This document shows positions 48,963 through 58,700 of a stretch of DNA of 64,000 nucleotides, piece by piece. The notes beneath the pieces were generated by a model that was given only the letters and a program-made list of their open reading frames with translations, was not told the origin of the DNA and did no database searches. The stretch comes from Rhodopirellula bahusiensis (GTDB lineage: Bacteria; Planctomycetota; Planctomycetia; Pirellulales; Pirellulaceae), in NCBI RefSeq assembly GCF_002727185.1, contig NZ_NIZW01000001.1:558001-622000 (forward strand), written 5' to 3'. The position numbers and the translations under genes were made by a program. The first letter of the stretch is position 1. The number at the start of each line of letters is the position of its first letter.

Positions 48963-49532
48963 ATGAAAACCATTCGCACCTTTTTGGCCATCCCGTTGCC
49001 TTCTGATCTCGCCCGCACAGCATCGCGTTGGATGGCGGAAACCAAAAGCCCAGGAGACGGAATCAAATGGGTTCCCGACGAGAATCTCCACCTTACGCTG
49101 AAATTCCTGGGCGAAGTTGACAACGTCGAAACACCGGCCGTCTGCAACACGCTGCAGGACGCTTGCGAAGACCTGGAACCCTTTGGGTTGGTGCTTGAGG
49201 GTGCCTCCGGAATCCCCGATTTGGAACGCCCTCGGGTACTGACGGTGGCCGTCGATGATTTCACATCCAAACTGACCCATTTGGTCGCGGATCTTGAAAA
49301 ACGATTCGCTGCACTCGGATACAAACCCGAACCCCGAGATTACCGGCCTCACCTGACTGTGGGACGAACGCGAAGCGGAACCCGTCGTGCCAACTCAGAC
49401 GTCATTAATCGCTGGCGAAAATTTGAAGAGGATGAAATCGGCGAATTCAACGTCCGAGAAATTCATGTTGTCGGCAGCTTCCTTGAGAAACAGGGGCCGA
49501 CCTACAACGTGCTCGGACGAGTCCAACTATGA
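48963..49532 (+). CDS. thpR: RNA 2',3'-cyclic phosphodiesterase
   Basis: 189 residues, the normal length for this family. The two HxTx catalytic motifs are clear: HLTL in NLHLTLKFLGEV and HLTV in YRPHLTVGRTR. ThpR/LigT enzymes open 2',3'-cyclic phosphates on RNA ends in RNA repair and tRNA processing. The start at 48963 (MKTIRTFLAIPLPSDLAR) matches the family N terminus. Its stop overlaps the tsaD start by four bases (ATGA), so the two are translated together. It is divergent from the YheT hydrolase. Confidence 0.93.
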   Translation: MKTIRTFLAIPLPSDLARTASRWMAETKSPGDGIKWVPDENLHLTLKFLGEVDNVETPAVCNTLQDACEDLEPFGLVLEGASGIPDLERPRVLTVAVDDFTSKLTHLVADLEKRFAALGYKPEPRDYRPHLTVGRTRSGTRRANSDVINRWRKFEEDEIGEFNVREIHVVGSFLEKQGPTYNVLGRVQL

Positions 49533-50605
49533 CGTCGGACGCCGCACCTGAACTGCTGCTTTCGATCGAATCCACCTGCGATGAAACCGCAGCAGCAGTG
49601 ATTCGCCGTGACGGCACGGTCCTTGGGCAATGCATCGCCACCCAAGAAACGCTGCACGAACAGTTTGGCGGGGTCGTTCCTGAGATCGCCGCCCGAGCCC
49701 ACCTGGAACGCATCCTGCCGGTGATCGACACGGCGCTGAAGCAAGCCGATGTATGTGGCGAAGATCTCACCGCGATCGCGGTGGCCGATCGACCTGGGTT
49801 GGCTGGATCGCTGCTGGTCGGTGTCGTTGCTGCCAAAACGCTCGCCTTGGCTTGGAGCAAACCGCTCATCGCGCTCAATCACCTGCACGCCCACTTGTAC
49901 GCGTGCCAGTTGATCGACGGGGCACCCGCGAATATCTATCCGGCGATCGGCCTGATCGTTTCCGGTGGCCACACCAGCCTTTATGTTTGCCACACCGCCA
50001 TCGAACTGGAATACCTCGGCGGAACAATTGATGACGCCGCCGGCGAAGCCTTCGACAAAGTCGCCGCGATGCTGTCGCTGCCATTCCCCGGCGGCGTCGA
50101 AGTCGCCAAGCTCGCGTCCGAAGGAAACGACAAGACCTACTCCTTTCCTCGCTCGATGATCCACGACCCGGGCGATGACTTCTCCTTCAGCGGCCTGAAG
50201 ACCGCGGTTCGGTACGCGATCGCTGGTCCCGGACGCCAGGACTTTTCTACGCTGGAGATTTCAGATCAAGTCAAAAGAGACGTTTGCGCCTCGTTTGAAG
50301 CAGCTGTAGTAGATGTTTTGGTTTCTAAGTGCCGCCGAGCGATCAAGCGGCACAAGAATCGCAACAAATCAAATGCAAACGAAGCCAATCGGCTGATCGT
50401 CGGCGGCGGCGTGGCAGCCAACCAACGTCTGCGACGCGACCTACAAGCGGCGGCCGATCAAGATGGTTTTGAGCTTTGGATCGCCCCGCCGCACCTGTGC
50501 ACTGACAACGCGGTCATGGGCGCGATCGCGTGGAAGAAGTTCGAAGCCGAACAATTCGCGTCGCTTGACTTGGACATCACCCCCGGACTGCAACGAGGCT
50601 TCTGA
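49529..50605 (+). CDS. tsaD: tRNA N6-threonylcarbamoyladenosine synthase component TsaD
   Basis: 358 residues, close to the usual ~340. The N-terminal LLSIESTCDETAAAVI and the metal-binding NHLHAHLYAC (two His) are diagnostic. The nucleotide-binding segments VSGGHTSLYVC, GEAFDKVAAMLSLPFPGG and LIVGGGVAANQRLRRDL follow. TsaD transfers threonylcarbamoyl to A37 of tRNAs reading ANN codons. It is coupled to thpR by an ATGA overlap, giving a small RNA-modification/processing operon. The essential gene is intact. A DUF4112 gene follows after about 40 bases. Confidence 0.96.
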   Translation: MTSDAAPELLLSIESTCDETAAAVIRRDGTVLGQCIATQETLHEQFGGVVPEIAARAHLERILPVIDTALKQADVCGEDLTAIAVADRPGLAGSLLVGVVAAKTLALAWSKPLIALNHLHAHLYACQLIDGAPANIYPAIGLIVSGGHTSLYVCHTAIELEYLGGTIDDAAGEAFDKVAAMLSLPFPGGVEVAKLASEGNDKTYSFPRSMIHDPGDDFSFSGLKTAVRYAIAGPGRQDFSTLEISDQVKRDVCASFEAAVVDVLVSKCRRAIKRHKNRNKSNANEANRLIVGGGVAANQRLRRDLQAAADQDGFELWIAPPHLCTDNAVMGAIAWKKFEAEQFASLDLDITPGLQRGF

Positions 50606-50644
50606 CGACGCAGACCAACCATTATCTCGAGACCATTCGCACCT

Positions 50645-51154
50645 ATGAAATCTGCTTCTCAATCGCTCACCGGTGAATCAGCGGTGCTGACCGAACTGCA
50701 ACTCGGCCACAAATCGCTGCGATGGGTCGATCGCTACAGCCGATTGCTGGACACGCGATTCCGGATCCCTGGGACAAAGGTGCGTTTCGGATTGGACTTC
50801 ATCCTTGGACTCGTTCCTGGAGCCGGCGATGCGATCAGCATGGGCCTTTCCGGAATCCTGATCGCAACCATGGCGAGAAATGGAGCCAGTCCGCGACTCG
50901 TACTGAGAATGCTGGGCAATGTGGGCCTGGACGCATTAGTCGGCACCATTCCCGTCTTGGGCAATATCTTTGACTTGTTCTACAAAGCCAACCATCGCAA
51001 TCTGCTTTTGTTGCGAGAGTACTACGTCGAAGACAAACACCGCGGCAGCGTTTGGCCGATCCTGATGGCGATCGTGATTTCGCTCATCATCCTGCTGGGA
51101 TTGATGGTGATGATCTTCGTGTGGTGCATCAACGCCATTGCGAATCTGTTCTAA
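50645..51154 (+). CDS. DUF4112 family membrane protein
   Basis: 169 residues with the DUF4112 pattern: RYSRLLDTRFRIPGTKVRFG, then LDFILGLVPGAGDAISMGLS and LGNVGLDALVGTIPVLGNIF, and a C-terminal membrane helix (LMAIVISLIILLGLMVMIFV). Function unknown; the family is small and membrane-bound. It follows tsaD by 39 bases on the same strand, so may be part of that operon. Its stop overlaps the stop of the convergent pgl gene. Confidence 0.9.
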   Translation: MKSASQSLTGESAVLTELQLGHKSLRWVDRYSRLLDTRFRIPGTKVRFGLDFILGLVPGAGDAISMGLSGILIATMARNGASPRLVLRMLGNVGLDALVGTIPVLGNIFDLFYKANHRNLLLLREYYVEDKHRGSVWPILMAIVISLIILLGLMVMIFVWCINAIANLF

Positions 51155-51852
51155 GAAATCGCCACTGCATCTCGTGTGACAAACCAAGTCGGCGATTCAA
51201 TCAATCGCGATGGGAACAATCCCGCGGGCAAGTCGCTAGCGGAACTACGAACACTGGCGAGTGCCTGACGCTTGTTCGATCCACCGATCAAGAACCAACG
51301 CTGCCGAGCGGAGTTGATCGCGGGCGAGGTCAACGTGTAGCGGTAGGTTTCCATCTTCGGCACCCAGTTTTCCACGAACCAGCGATCGTTCTGTTCAATC
51401 GCCTTGGTTTCAGGAAACAATGATGCCGTATGCGCGTCGTCGCCCATTCCCAAAAGAGCCAGATCCCAGGTCGGGACGTCGGATCCCGCGAAGGTTTCTC
51501 GCAGAGTCTTCTCGTAAGCTTCCGCCGTGGCCGCTGGGTTGTCAGGGTCCACAGGCACCGGGAAAGCACGCAACGAATCGGCTGGCAAATGAGACAGCAA
51601 TGCTTCGCGAACCATGCGGTAGTTGCTGTCCAGATTGTCTTCGGTGACGTTGCGTTCGTCGCCCCAGTAGAACTCGATGTTTTGCCACGGCAACGCTTTC
51701 GTCGCCAACAGTTCATACAGACGTTTGGGGGTGGATCCGCCGGACAAGGTCACTCGGAAAACGCCTCGCTCATCAATGGCTTCTTTCGCAGCTTTGCAAA
51801 AAGCGTCCGCGGCGGCGTTGGAAAGCTCATCCAAAGATTCAAAAATTTGCAC
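51151..51852 (-). CDS. pgl: 6-phosphogluconolactonase
   Basis: 233 residues, the standard length. Family motifs are seen: FRVTLSGGSTPKRLYELLA near the N terminus, IEFYWGDERNVTEDNLDSNY, and DLALLGMGDDAHTASLFPET. It hydrolyses 6-phosphogluconolactone in the oxidative pentose phosphate pathway, in the cytoplasm. Other pathway genes are not in the window. Its last codons overlap those of the DUF4112 gene on the other strand. Confidence 0.94.
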   Translation of the reverse strand: MQIFESLDELSNAAADAFCKAAKEAIDERGVFRVTLSGGSTPKRLYELLATKALPWQNIEFYWGDERNVTEDNLDSNYRMVREALLSHLPADSLRAFPVPVDPDNPAATAEAYEKTLRETFAGSDVPTWDLALLGMGDDAHTASLFPETKAIEQNDRWFVENWVPKMETYRYTLTSPAINSARQRWFLIGGSNKRQALASVRSSASDLPAGLFPSRLIESPTWFVTRDAVAIS

Positions 51853-51914
51853 GTTGCATTCTCAATGTTGGGGAAATCAATACAGATCTAATTCGGCGAC
51901 GACGCCGACGCGAA

Positions 51915-52724
51915 TCACTCAAATGATTCGGCGTCGCTGGGAAAACTTGCTGCCTTCACTTCGTCGCAATACAACTTGGCCGCTTCTCGAATGCTGTTGC
52001 CGACATCGGCAAACAACCGAGTGAACTTGGGCGTGTAGCCTGACGTCAGCCCAAGGATATCGTGGGTCACCAACACTTGGCCAGAAACATCTCGCCCCGC
52101 GCCAATGCCAATCGTCGGAACGCTGACCGCATCAGTGATCGCGGCGGCGGCTTCGCTGGGAACGCATTCAATCAACACGGTGAACGCACCCGCGGCCTCG
52201 GCGGCTCTTGCATCCGCGACCAATCGCTCAATGTCGCGTTGCAATCGGTAGCCACCTTCCACGTGAATGTTCTGTGGACGAAGCCCGATGTGGGCCATCA
52301 CCGGGATCCCGGCCCCCACCATCGCCTGAATGCGTTCGGCTTGCTCGGCACCACCTTCCAACTTGACCGCATGGCACTGCGTTTCTTTTAGAACACGAGC
52401 CCCGCAACGGACGCTGTGCAGCAAATCGAGTTGGCCATCCGGGAAAGGCAAATCAACCACCACCATCGCGTGCTCCGCCGCCCGACCGACCATTTCCGCG
52501 TGGTAGATCATTTGATCCATCGTCACCGGCAGGGTCGTGGAATGGCCTTGGACAACCATCCCGACCGTGTCGCCGACCAACAAAACGTCGACGCCAGCTT
52601 CATCCAAAATTTTCGCGGTTGGAAAATCATACGCGGTCAGCATCGTGATTCGGTCGCCACGATCACGCATTCGCTGCAGCGTTCGGGTGGTGATTCGCGA
52701 TTTCTTCTTTTCCGGTTCCGTCAT
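51915..52724 (-). CDS. panB: 3-methyl-2-oxobutanoate hydroxymethyltransferase
   Basis: 269 residues, close to the usual 264. Conserved motifs: TMLTAYDFPTAKILDEAGVD, LLVGDTVGMVVQGHSTTLPV, KLEGGAEQ, GLRPQNIHVEGGY and DILGLTSGYTPKFT. It makes ketopantoate from 3-methyl-2-oxobutanoate and methylene-tetrahydrofolate, the first committed step of pantothenate and CoA synthesis. It lies between pgl and a sulfatase on the same strand; the short gaps allow an operon but no functional link is evident. Confidence 0.96.
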   Translation of the reverse strand: MTEPEKKKSRITTRTLQRMRDRGDRITMLTAYDFPTAKILDEAGVDVLLVGDTVGMVVQGHSTTLPVTMDQMIYHAEMVGRAAEHAMVVVDLPFPDGQLDLLHSVRCGARVLKETQCHAVKLEGGAEQAERIQAMVGAGIPVMAHIGLRPQNIHVEGGYRLQRDIERLVADARAAEAAGAFTVLIECVPSEAAAAITDAVSVPTIGIGAGRDVSGQVLVTHDILGLTSGYTPKFTRLFADVGNSIREAAKLYCDEVKAASFPSDAESFE

Positions 52725-52749
52725 TCTGTTCGCTTTTCGATGGGGTCGC

Positions 52750-54603
52750 TCATTCGGCGGGAACGCGATGCAGCATCATCAGCCGAATCTCCACGCCTCG
52801 AGGCTCACCATCCTCGCCCATGATTCTTGGGCAGGTCAATGAGAGGCGTCCGCTGCCCTCCGACAAATCGATCCGGCCGAGCGACAACTTCTCCCAGTGC
52901 TTCTCATCGCTCTCCGCCCGCGCCGATCGGTCTTTGTCCAAGTGAATCGGTCCCGAAGGATTCGCCACGGTCACCTCTGAGCCGATTGTCGCCGTCGAAT
53001 CACCTTGCCTCCATTCCAAATTCAGCTTTGTCCCCACCGCCGACTCGGGACAAGCGTAGTACAGCTCAACCTCGAATTGCCCCTTCGCCAGCACGTCAAC
53101 ATCCCACGTGATTGCATCGTCGGTGGAATGCCAATTGGTCATGTAGCTGCTGTTGGGAAACCGATTGCTGCGGCGAATCTCGCCAGTCGCCTGGGCATCG
53201 CGAGCCGGCAGCTGCGTCCAAGCGTGCTCGGGGTGCCCGACAGGAAACACCTGTTCCTCGGAATGATTCCGCCCACGAGGCTTTGTTTCCACCGCCCATT
53301 CTTCAAGAGCCCGTTTGAAACGAGCCGCTGCAACGGGCTTGGTCTTGGCAATGGATCGGGTCTCCCCCGGATCGGCCTCCAAATCAAACAGGTCGCCGTT
53401 TTGGTGATAGCGATATTGGTTTGATCGAACGCTGAGTTTTCCTTTCCAAGCGGTGAAGATCAAACGGCGTGCGGGCTCGGTTTGTGGGTCGACCAAAGCA
53501 TCCCGCAGCGAGATACCATCCAGCGGTCCAGCGATGCCTCCCACCTCCACGTCGCAAAGATCCGCCAGAGTCGGCAGCAAATCAATCGCTCCCGCGATTC
53601 CACCAACGGTTTGCCCCGCCTTGAGTTTGGCGGGGTATCGAATCAGACACGGGGAGCGCAACCCGCCTTCATGAACAGCGCCTTTGCGACCTCTTAACCC
53701 GCCGTTGAACCGAGACCCGTTGGGCCCGTTGTCACAAAAGAACACGACGATCGTGTTTTGAGATAGCGATAATCGCTCCAAGGCGTCAAGCAAGCGTCCA
53801 ATGTTGTCGTCAATATTCTCGCAAAGAGCGAGCGCTGCCCGCGTGTGCTGCACATCTTCCTTCTTTGCATTCTCTGGCCTCGGGTCGGGCACAATCTCCT
53901 TGCCTTCGAATTCTTTCCAATCTTCATTGGGAACCTGCATCGGTGAATGGGGTGTATTCAGCGGCAGATAAACCAGAAACGGGTTCTCACGAGGTTGTTC
54001 CATGAACTCGATCGCGTGCTGCGTGAGGTCATCCACGATGAAGCCATCTCCCTCCACAATTTCTCCGTTGTGTTCCAACATCGGCGAAAAATAGTTGCCC
54101 CAGTGCCCGCTACAGAAACCGTAGAACTCCTCAAATCCGCGAGCGTTGGGATGATACGGAGCCTGCATTCCTGAGTGCCATTTCCCAAACGCCGCCGTGG
54201 CATAGCCGGCGTCCTGGAACGCATCGCCAATGGTCCGCTCAGCGACGTCAAACCGCTCGCCTCCCGCCGAGGTGCTGAACACGCCCGTCCGAGTGTGATA
54301 GCGGCCCGTCAGAAACTCCGCTCGAGTCGGCGAGCAAACCGCACACACGTAGAAGTTTTTGATCTGCACGCCATCCCTAGCCAGCGAATCGATGTGCGGT
54401 GTTTGCAGGTTCGGATTGCCATGCAAACTGAGATCTCCCCAACCCTGGTCGTCGGTCAAAACAACCAGCACATTCGGTCGCGAATCAGCCTGAGCCTGTG
54501 CACAGGTCGCAACGCAAACGAAAACCGAAACCAACAACGACCAAACAAGATTTTTGCGAACGAGGGGAATGACGCGCACTATCGACCTTTGCACCAGTGA
54601 CAT
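52750..54603 (-). CDS. Secreted formylglycine-dependent sulfatase
   Basis: 617 residues with a signal peptide (NLVWSLLVSVFVCVATCAQA). The catalytic CSPTR motif, C90 converted to formylglycine, is in CAVCSPTRAEFLTGRYHTRT. Metal-binding acids are in LTDDQGWGDLS (D51, D52), and later patches (FGKWHSG, FFCDNGPNG) fit type I arylsulfatases. The last ~130 residues after the sulfatase core form a beta-rich domain of possible carbohydrate-binding type. Marine planctomycetes use many such enzymes on sulfated algal polysaccharides. It is divergent from the sugar-nucleotide gene pair at 54807, which could use the released sugars. Confidence 0.93.
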   Translation of the reverse strand: MSLVQRSIVRVIPLVRKNLVWSLLVSVFVCVATCAQAQADSRPNVLVVLTDDQGWGDLSLHGNPNLQTPHIDSLARDGVQIKNFYVCAVCSPTRAEFLTGRYHTRTGVFSTSAGGERFDVAERTIGDAFQDAGYATAAFGKWHSGMQAPYHPNARGFEEFYGFCSGHWGNYFSPMLEHNGEIVEGDGFIVDDLTQHAIEFMEQPRENPFLVYLPLNTPHSPMQVPNEDWKEFEGKEIVPDPRPENAKKEDVQHTRAALALCENIDDNIGRLLDALERLSLSQNTIVVFFCDNGPNGSRFNGGLRGRKGAVHEGGLRSPCLIRYPAKLKAGQTVGGIAGAIDLLPTLADLCDVEVGGIAGPLDGISLRDALVDPQTEPARRLIFTAWKGKLSVRSNQYRYHQNGDLFDLEADPGETRSIAKTKPVAAARFKRALEEWAVETKPRGRNHSEEQVFPVGHPEHAWTQLPARDAQATGEIRRSNRFPNSSYMTNWHSTDDAITWDVDVLAKGQFEVELYYACPESAVGTKLNLEWRQGDSTATIGSEVTVANPSGPIHLDKDRSARAESDEKHWEKLSLGRIDLSEGSGRLSLTCPRIMGEDGEPRGVEIRLMMLHRVPAE

Positions 54604-54806
54604 GGAACCGAACTCCGCAAAAGCAGAAGAACTGACACAGTCCTCCCAGACGGAACGCCAACAGGATAGCTGACCGGATTCACCGTGGGGGAATCTGCAC
54701 TTGGACCACTCGATATGTGCGATCCGGTGGCGGTCCTAGGCACCTCGACTATTCTGTGGGTCGACGCATCCAATCATGGCCTTTTCCTTTTCTCAAAGAT
54801 CGATCC

Positions 54807-55709
54807 ATGCGAGTTCGAAAAGCGGTCATCACCGCCGCGGCCCCCAACCAAAACACTCTCCCGCTGCAACGTTTGGTGGATGGTTCGGGCGAGGAAAAAA
54901 CAGCTCTACAGCTGATCGTCGAGGAAACGCTTTCGGCGGGCGTGGAAGAGATCTGCGTCGTGATCCAGCCTGGCGACGAGGACAACTACCGCAAAGCCGC
55001 TGGTGGCTCACTCGGCAACCTCCAATTCGTTCACCAGGAACGACCGCTGGGCTACGCCGACGCGATCCTGCGAGCCGAATCGTTTTGCGGCGACGACGCT
55101 TTCTTGCATTTGGTAGGCGACCACCTGTATTTGTCGGCAACAACCAAAAGCTGCGCGTCTCAATTGATCGAAATGGCCGAGCAACACGCCTGCCCGGTCT
55201 CTGCTGTCCAGTCCACTCGCGAACATCGCCTGCCGTACTTTGGCATCGTCGCGGGAGCCAGCGTGCCGCGATTCGATGGTTTGTATGACGTTCGCACAGT
55301 CGTCGAGAAACCAACCCCAACGCTCGCCGAACAATCGCTGATCACGCCGGGACTGCGAAGCGGATACTACCTCGGCTACTTCGGAATGCACGTCCTAACG
55401 CCCGCCGTCATGGAATGCTTGCACGAGGTCGTGGACGACAAGAGCATGGAACGCCCTTCCCTTTCCGATGCGATGGCCAAACTGCCTCACCGCGGAAAGT
55501 ACCTCGCGTATCAACTGCATGGGCGTCGCTACAACATTGGTGAACAGTACGGCGTTTTGATCGCTCAGTTGGCAATCGGACTGTCGGGACGCGATCGAGA
55601 CCTGTTGCTGACCGAGCTTGTCGAACTCCTTGCCACACGAGCGGAACAGCCAGTCACGGCGGGGATTGAACCATCGGCGGAATCATCCTCGACGGAAGGA
55701 TCCAACTGA
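54807..55709 (+). CDS. Nucleotidyltransferase-fold protein, GalU/RmlA-like, with altered signature
   Basis: The ATG at 54807 (MRVRKAVITAAAPNQNTLPL) gives 300 residues. The fold is that of GalU-like sugar-phosphate nucleotidyltransferases: IVEETLSAGVEEICVVIQPG, the RPLGYADAILRA loop, a HLVGDHLY segment in place of the usual GDD, and VEKPTP. However, the N-terminal signature normally reading GxGTRxLPxTKxxPK is here AAAPNQNTLPLQRLV, without the Gly-rich loop, Arg or first Lys. It may have lost catalysis or changed specificity. TGATG at 55707-55711 couples it to the kinase-nucleotidyltransferase fusion gene downstream, so a partner or regulatory role is possible. Confidence 0.78.
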   Translation: MRVRKAVITAAAPNQNTLPLQRLVDGSGEEKTALQLIVEETLSAGVEEICVVIQPGDEDNYRKAAGGSLGNLQFVHQERPLGYADAILRAESFCGDDAFLHLVGDHLYLSATTKSCASQLIEMAEQHACPVSAVQSTREHRLPYFGIVAGASVPRFDGLYDVRTVVEKPTPTLAEQSLITPGLRSGYYLGYFGMHVLTPAVMECLHEVVDDKSMERPSLSDAMAKLPHRGKYLAYQLHGRRYNIGEQYGVLIAQLAIGLSGRDRDLLLTELVELLATRAEQPVTAGIEPSAESSSTEGSN

Positions 55710-58700
55710 TGCCGGAACTACGCTCCATGAACTCGTTGATTGAAACGATCACCACCGATCAAGCCGACTTGCGAGACCGGTCGCTCGAATCGTTGGTGGA
55801 AAACGCCTCGCTGGCTGAGTTGCTCGACCACATCGAGGAACTGGATCGCTTTCGTCGCCAAGAAAAGAACCTTTATCAGCGTGTGCGAGCGTTGTTCTTT
55901 CTGTCAGCGATCTATCGCTACCACCTTCCTCCACGACTGGATCAATCCAAGTCAGGCAGCATTCCGTTCGAGGGCTACGAACATCTTCTCGGAAGACGTT
56001 TTCAAGAAGCGATTGATGACTTCCTCGAAGTCCAATCTGCCAATGGCCCCAGTGATTCGCTCTCCAGCGCTCTCGCGTCCGCTTACCACGAACTGGGTTT
56101 TCAAACGCTGGCCGATCAAGTCCGCCATAGCGTTCGCACCGTTCGCGGTAACCAGTGGATGTTCCGTTTGGGGCATGTCGCCGAACATCCACTCCGAATT
56201 CGCAAAGAGCTCCTGCCCACTGAAAACACCCCGCATGTCTCGCCAGTGTTGAAAGAAACCACGGCCGTGCGAATGGATGTCTCGCATTCGGCTTGGAGCG
56301 ATATTTTCTTTTTGGGAATGGATTACCCCGAAGGCGCACGAGTCATCAACGTTTCCGTCGACCTGGGTGTTCGCGGACGCGACAATGAGGTTCGGCCGCC
56401 AATCGAAACCTATTTGCGAGTGATTGATCAACCGGTGTTTCGCTTGGTCAGCGTCGACCTCAACGCCAGCGTCGAAGTCACGACGGTCGCTGAGATGTTC
56501 GATTTCGCCAGAGACTACCTGGGACTACTCAAAGCCGCCGTGATCGCGGCCGGCGTCGTTCCTCCGGGCTTGGAAGGCTGCGGGTCCGACATGGCCTCGC
56601 TGCTCGAACGCGTCGTCGGTCGTGGCAAAGGCTTGGAACTGGTCTCCAAGATCAACGACATTCCCAAAGGTTCACGACTCGCCGTTTCGACCAACTTGCT
56701 CGGTTCGCTGATCAGCAATTTGATGCGAGCAACCGGCCAGATTCAATCACTTCAAGGTGAGCTCACCGAACCCGATCGACGCCTGATCGCCGCTCGTGCG
56801 ATCCTCGGTGAATGGATCGGCGGTAGCGGAGGCGGATGGCAAGATTCCGGCGGAGTATGGCCCGGCATCAAACTCATCTGCGGCCAGACTTCCGGCGAGG
56901 AAGATCCCGAGTTCGGCATCAGCCGTGGGCGTCTGATGCCCGACCATGAAGTCCTCGGTGAAGATCGAATCAGCACCGACGCCCGACAAAAACTGCAAGA
57001 TTCGTTGGTCGTCGTGCACGGCGGGATGGCCCAAAACGTCGGTCCAATTTTAGAGATGGTCACCGAGCACTACCTCGTTCGTGGACGAGAACAATGGATC
57101 GGTCGCCAAGAGGCGATGACGATTTACGACGAAGTGGTCGACGCACTGCAACAGGGTGACATCCGTCGCCTCGGTTCGCTGACGACCAAGAACTTCGAAG
57201 GTCCGCTGCAGACCATCATTCCCTGGGCGACCAATCGGTTCACCGATGTGATGATCCAGCGTTGCCGTGAGCAGTACGGGGATCTGTTTTGGGGATTCTG
57301 GATGCTGGGTGGCATGTCCGGCGGCGGCATGGGTTTCATCTTTGACCCCACCATCAAACAAACTGCACAGGATTGGCTCAGTCAAGAAATGGTGTCGGTC
57401 AAACGGGAATTGGAAACCGCCCTGCCGTTCGCGATGGATCCGGTTGTCTACGATTTCCAAATCAACGACCACGGAACTTTCGCGGAGTTGCTGCCTGCCC
57501 AGTCCGCTGTTTTGCCACAGAAGTATTACGCTTTGATGATGCCCAAGTGGCTTCGCAAACCGCTGCGTGAATTGTCACCTCAAACCCGCGAAGAACTGGC
57601 CGGCATTTCGCGACGCTGCAGCGACCCGAACGACCGCGACGCCGACGCGGCATTGCTGCTTCGAAGCGTTCTGCCATCGGACAACCAAGCCGCTGGTAAG
57701 AAGAAGGACAATCCGAAAACAGACCATGATTCGCTTGCCGCGATTCTAAAACGAAGTGGGTTTGACCGGGCCCAACATGAACAGATCCGCGCTGACATGC
57801 GAGCAGGAAAGTTTGGTTTGGCTGCCAACCGACTTTCTCGTGACCTCAAAATCACCGACGTCGCTGAAACCCATGTCACCGACGCTCGTGATGGTTTGGA
57901 CGACCGCTTGGCGGACATCGGTTCCAAGGCCATTGCCGACGGACAAATCGGAGTCATCACGTTGGCGGCGGGTGTCGGAAGCCGCTGGACACAAGGCGCC
58001 GGCGTTTGCAAAGCCCTGCATCCGTTTCACCGGTTTGCCGGCAAGCATCGAAGCTTTCTCGAAATACACCTCGCGAAAAACCGGGCTGCCACGTCGCAAC
58101 ACGGCGGCGTGATCCCACACGTCATCACGACCAGCTGGATGACCGACGAAGCAATCCGCACCGTTTTGGATCGCACACGAAACTACGGCCACCATGGGCC
58201 GGTGCATGTCTCCAGCGGACGAAGTGTTGGATTGCGAATGGTTCCGATGGTTCGAGACCTGCATTTCCTTTGGGAAGAAACCGCTCAACAGGTCCTGGAC
58301 CAACAACAACAAAAGATGCGTGAAAGTGCCCGATCAGCGATCGCCAATTGGGCCGAGCAAACCGGGGAAGGTTCAGACTACACCGACAACGTCGCTGCAC
58401 AGTGCGTGCACCCAGTTGGACACTGGTACGAAGTCCCGAACCTGTTCCGAAATGGAACCCTGTCTCAGCTTCTTCGCGACCAACCATCACTTCGCTACCT
58501 GATGTTGCATAACATCGACACTCTGGGGGCCAACGTGGACCCGGCGTTGTTTGGTTTGCACATCGAATCCGGAGCCACGCTCAGCTACGAAGTCATCCCG
58601 CGCCGCCTGGAAGATCGGGGTGGCGGTCTGGCCCTGGTTGCTGGTCGCCCGAGACTGGTCGAAGGTCTCGCGATGCCCGACGAACGAATCGAGTTTGGGC

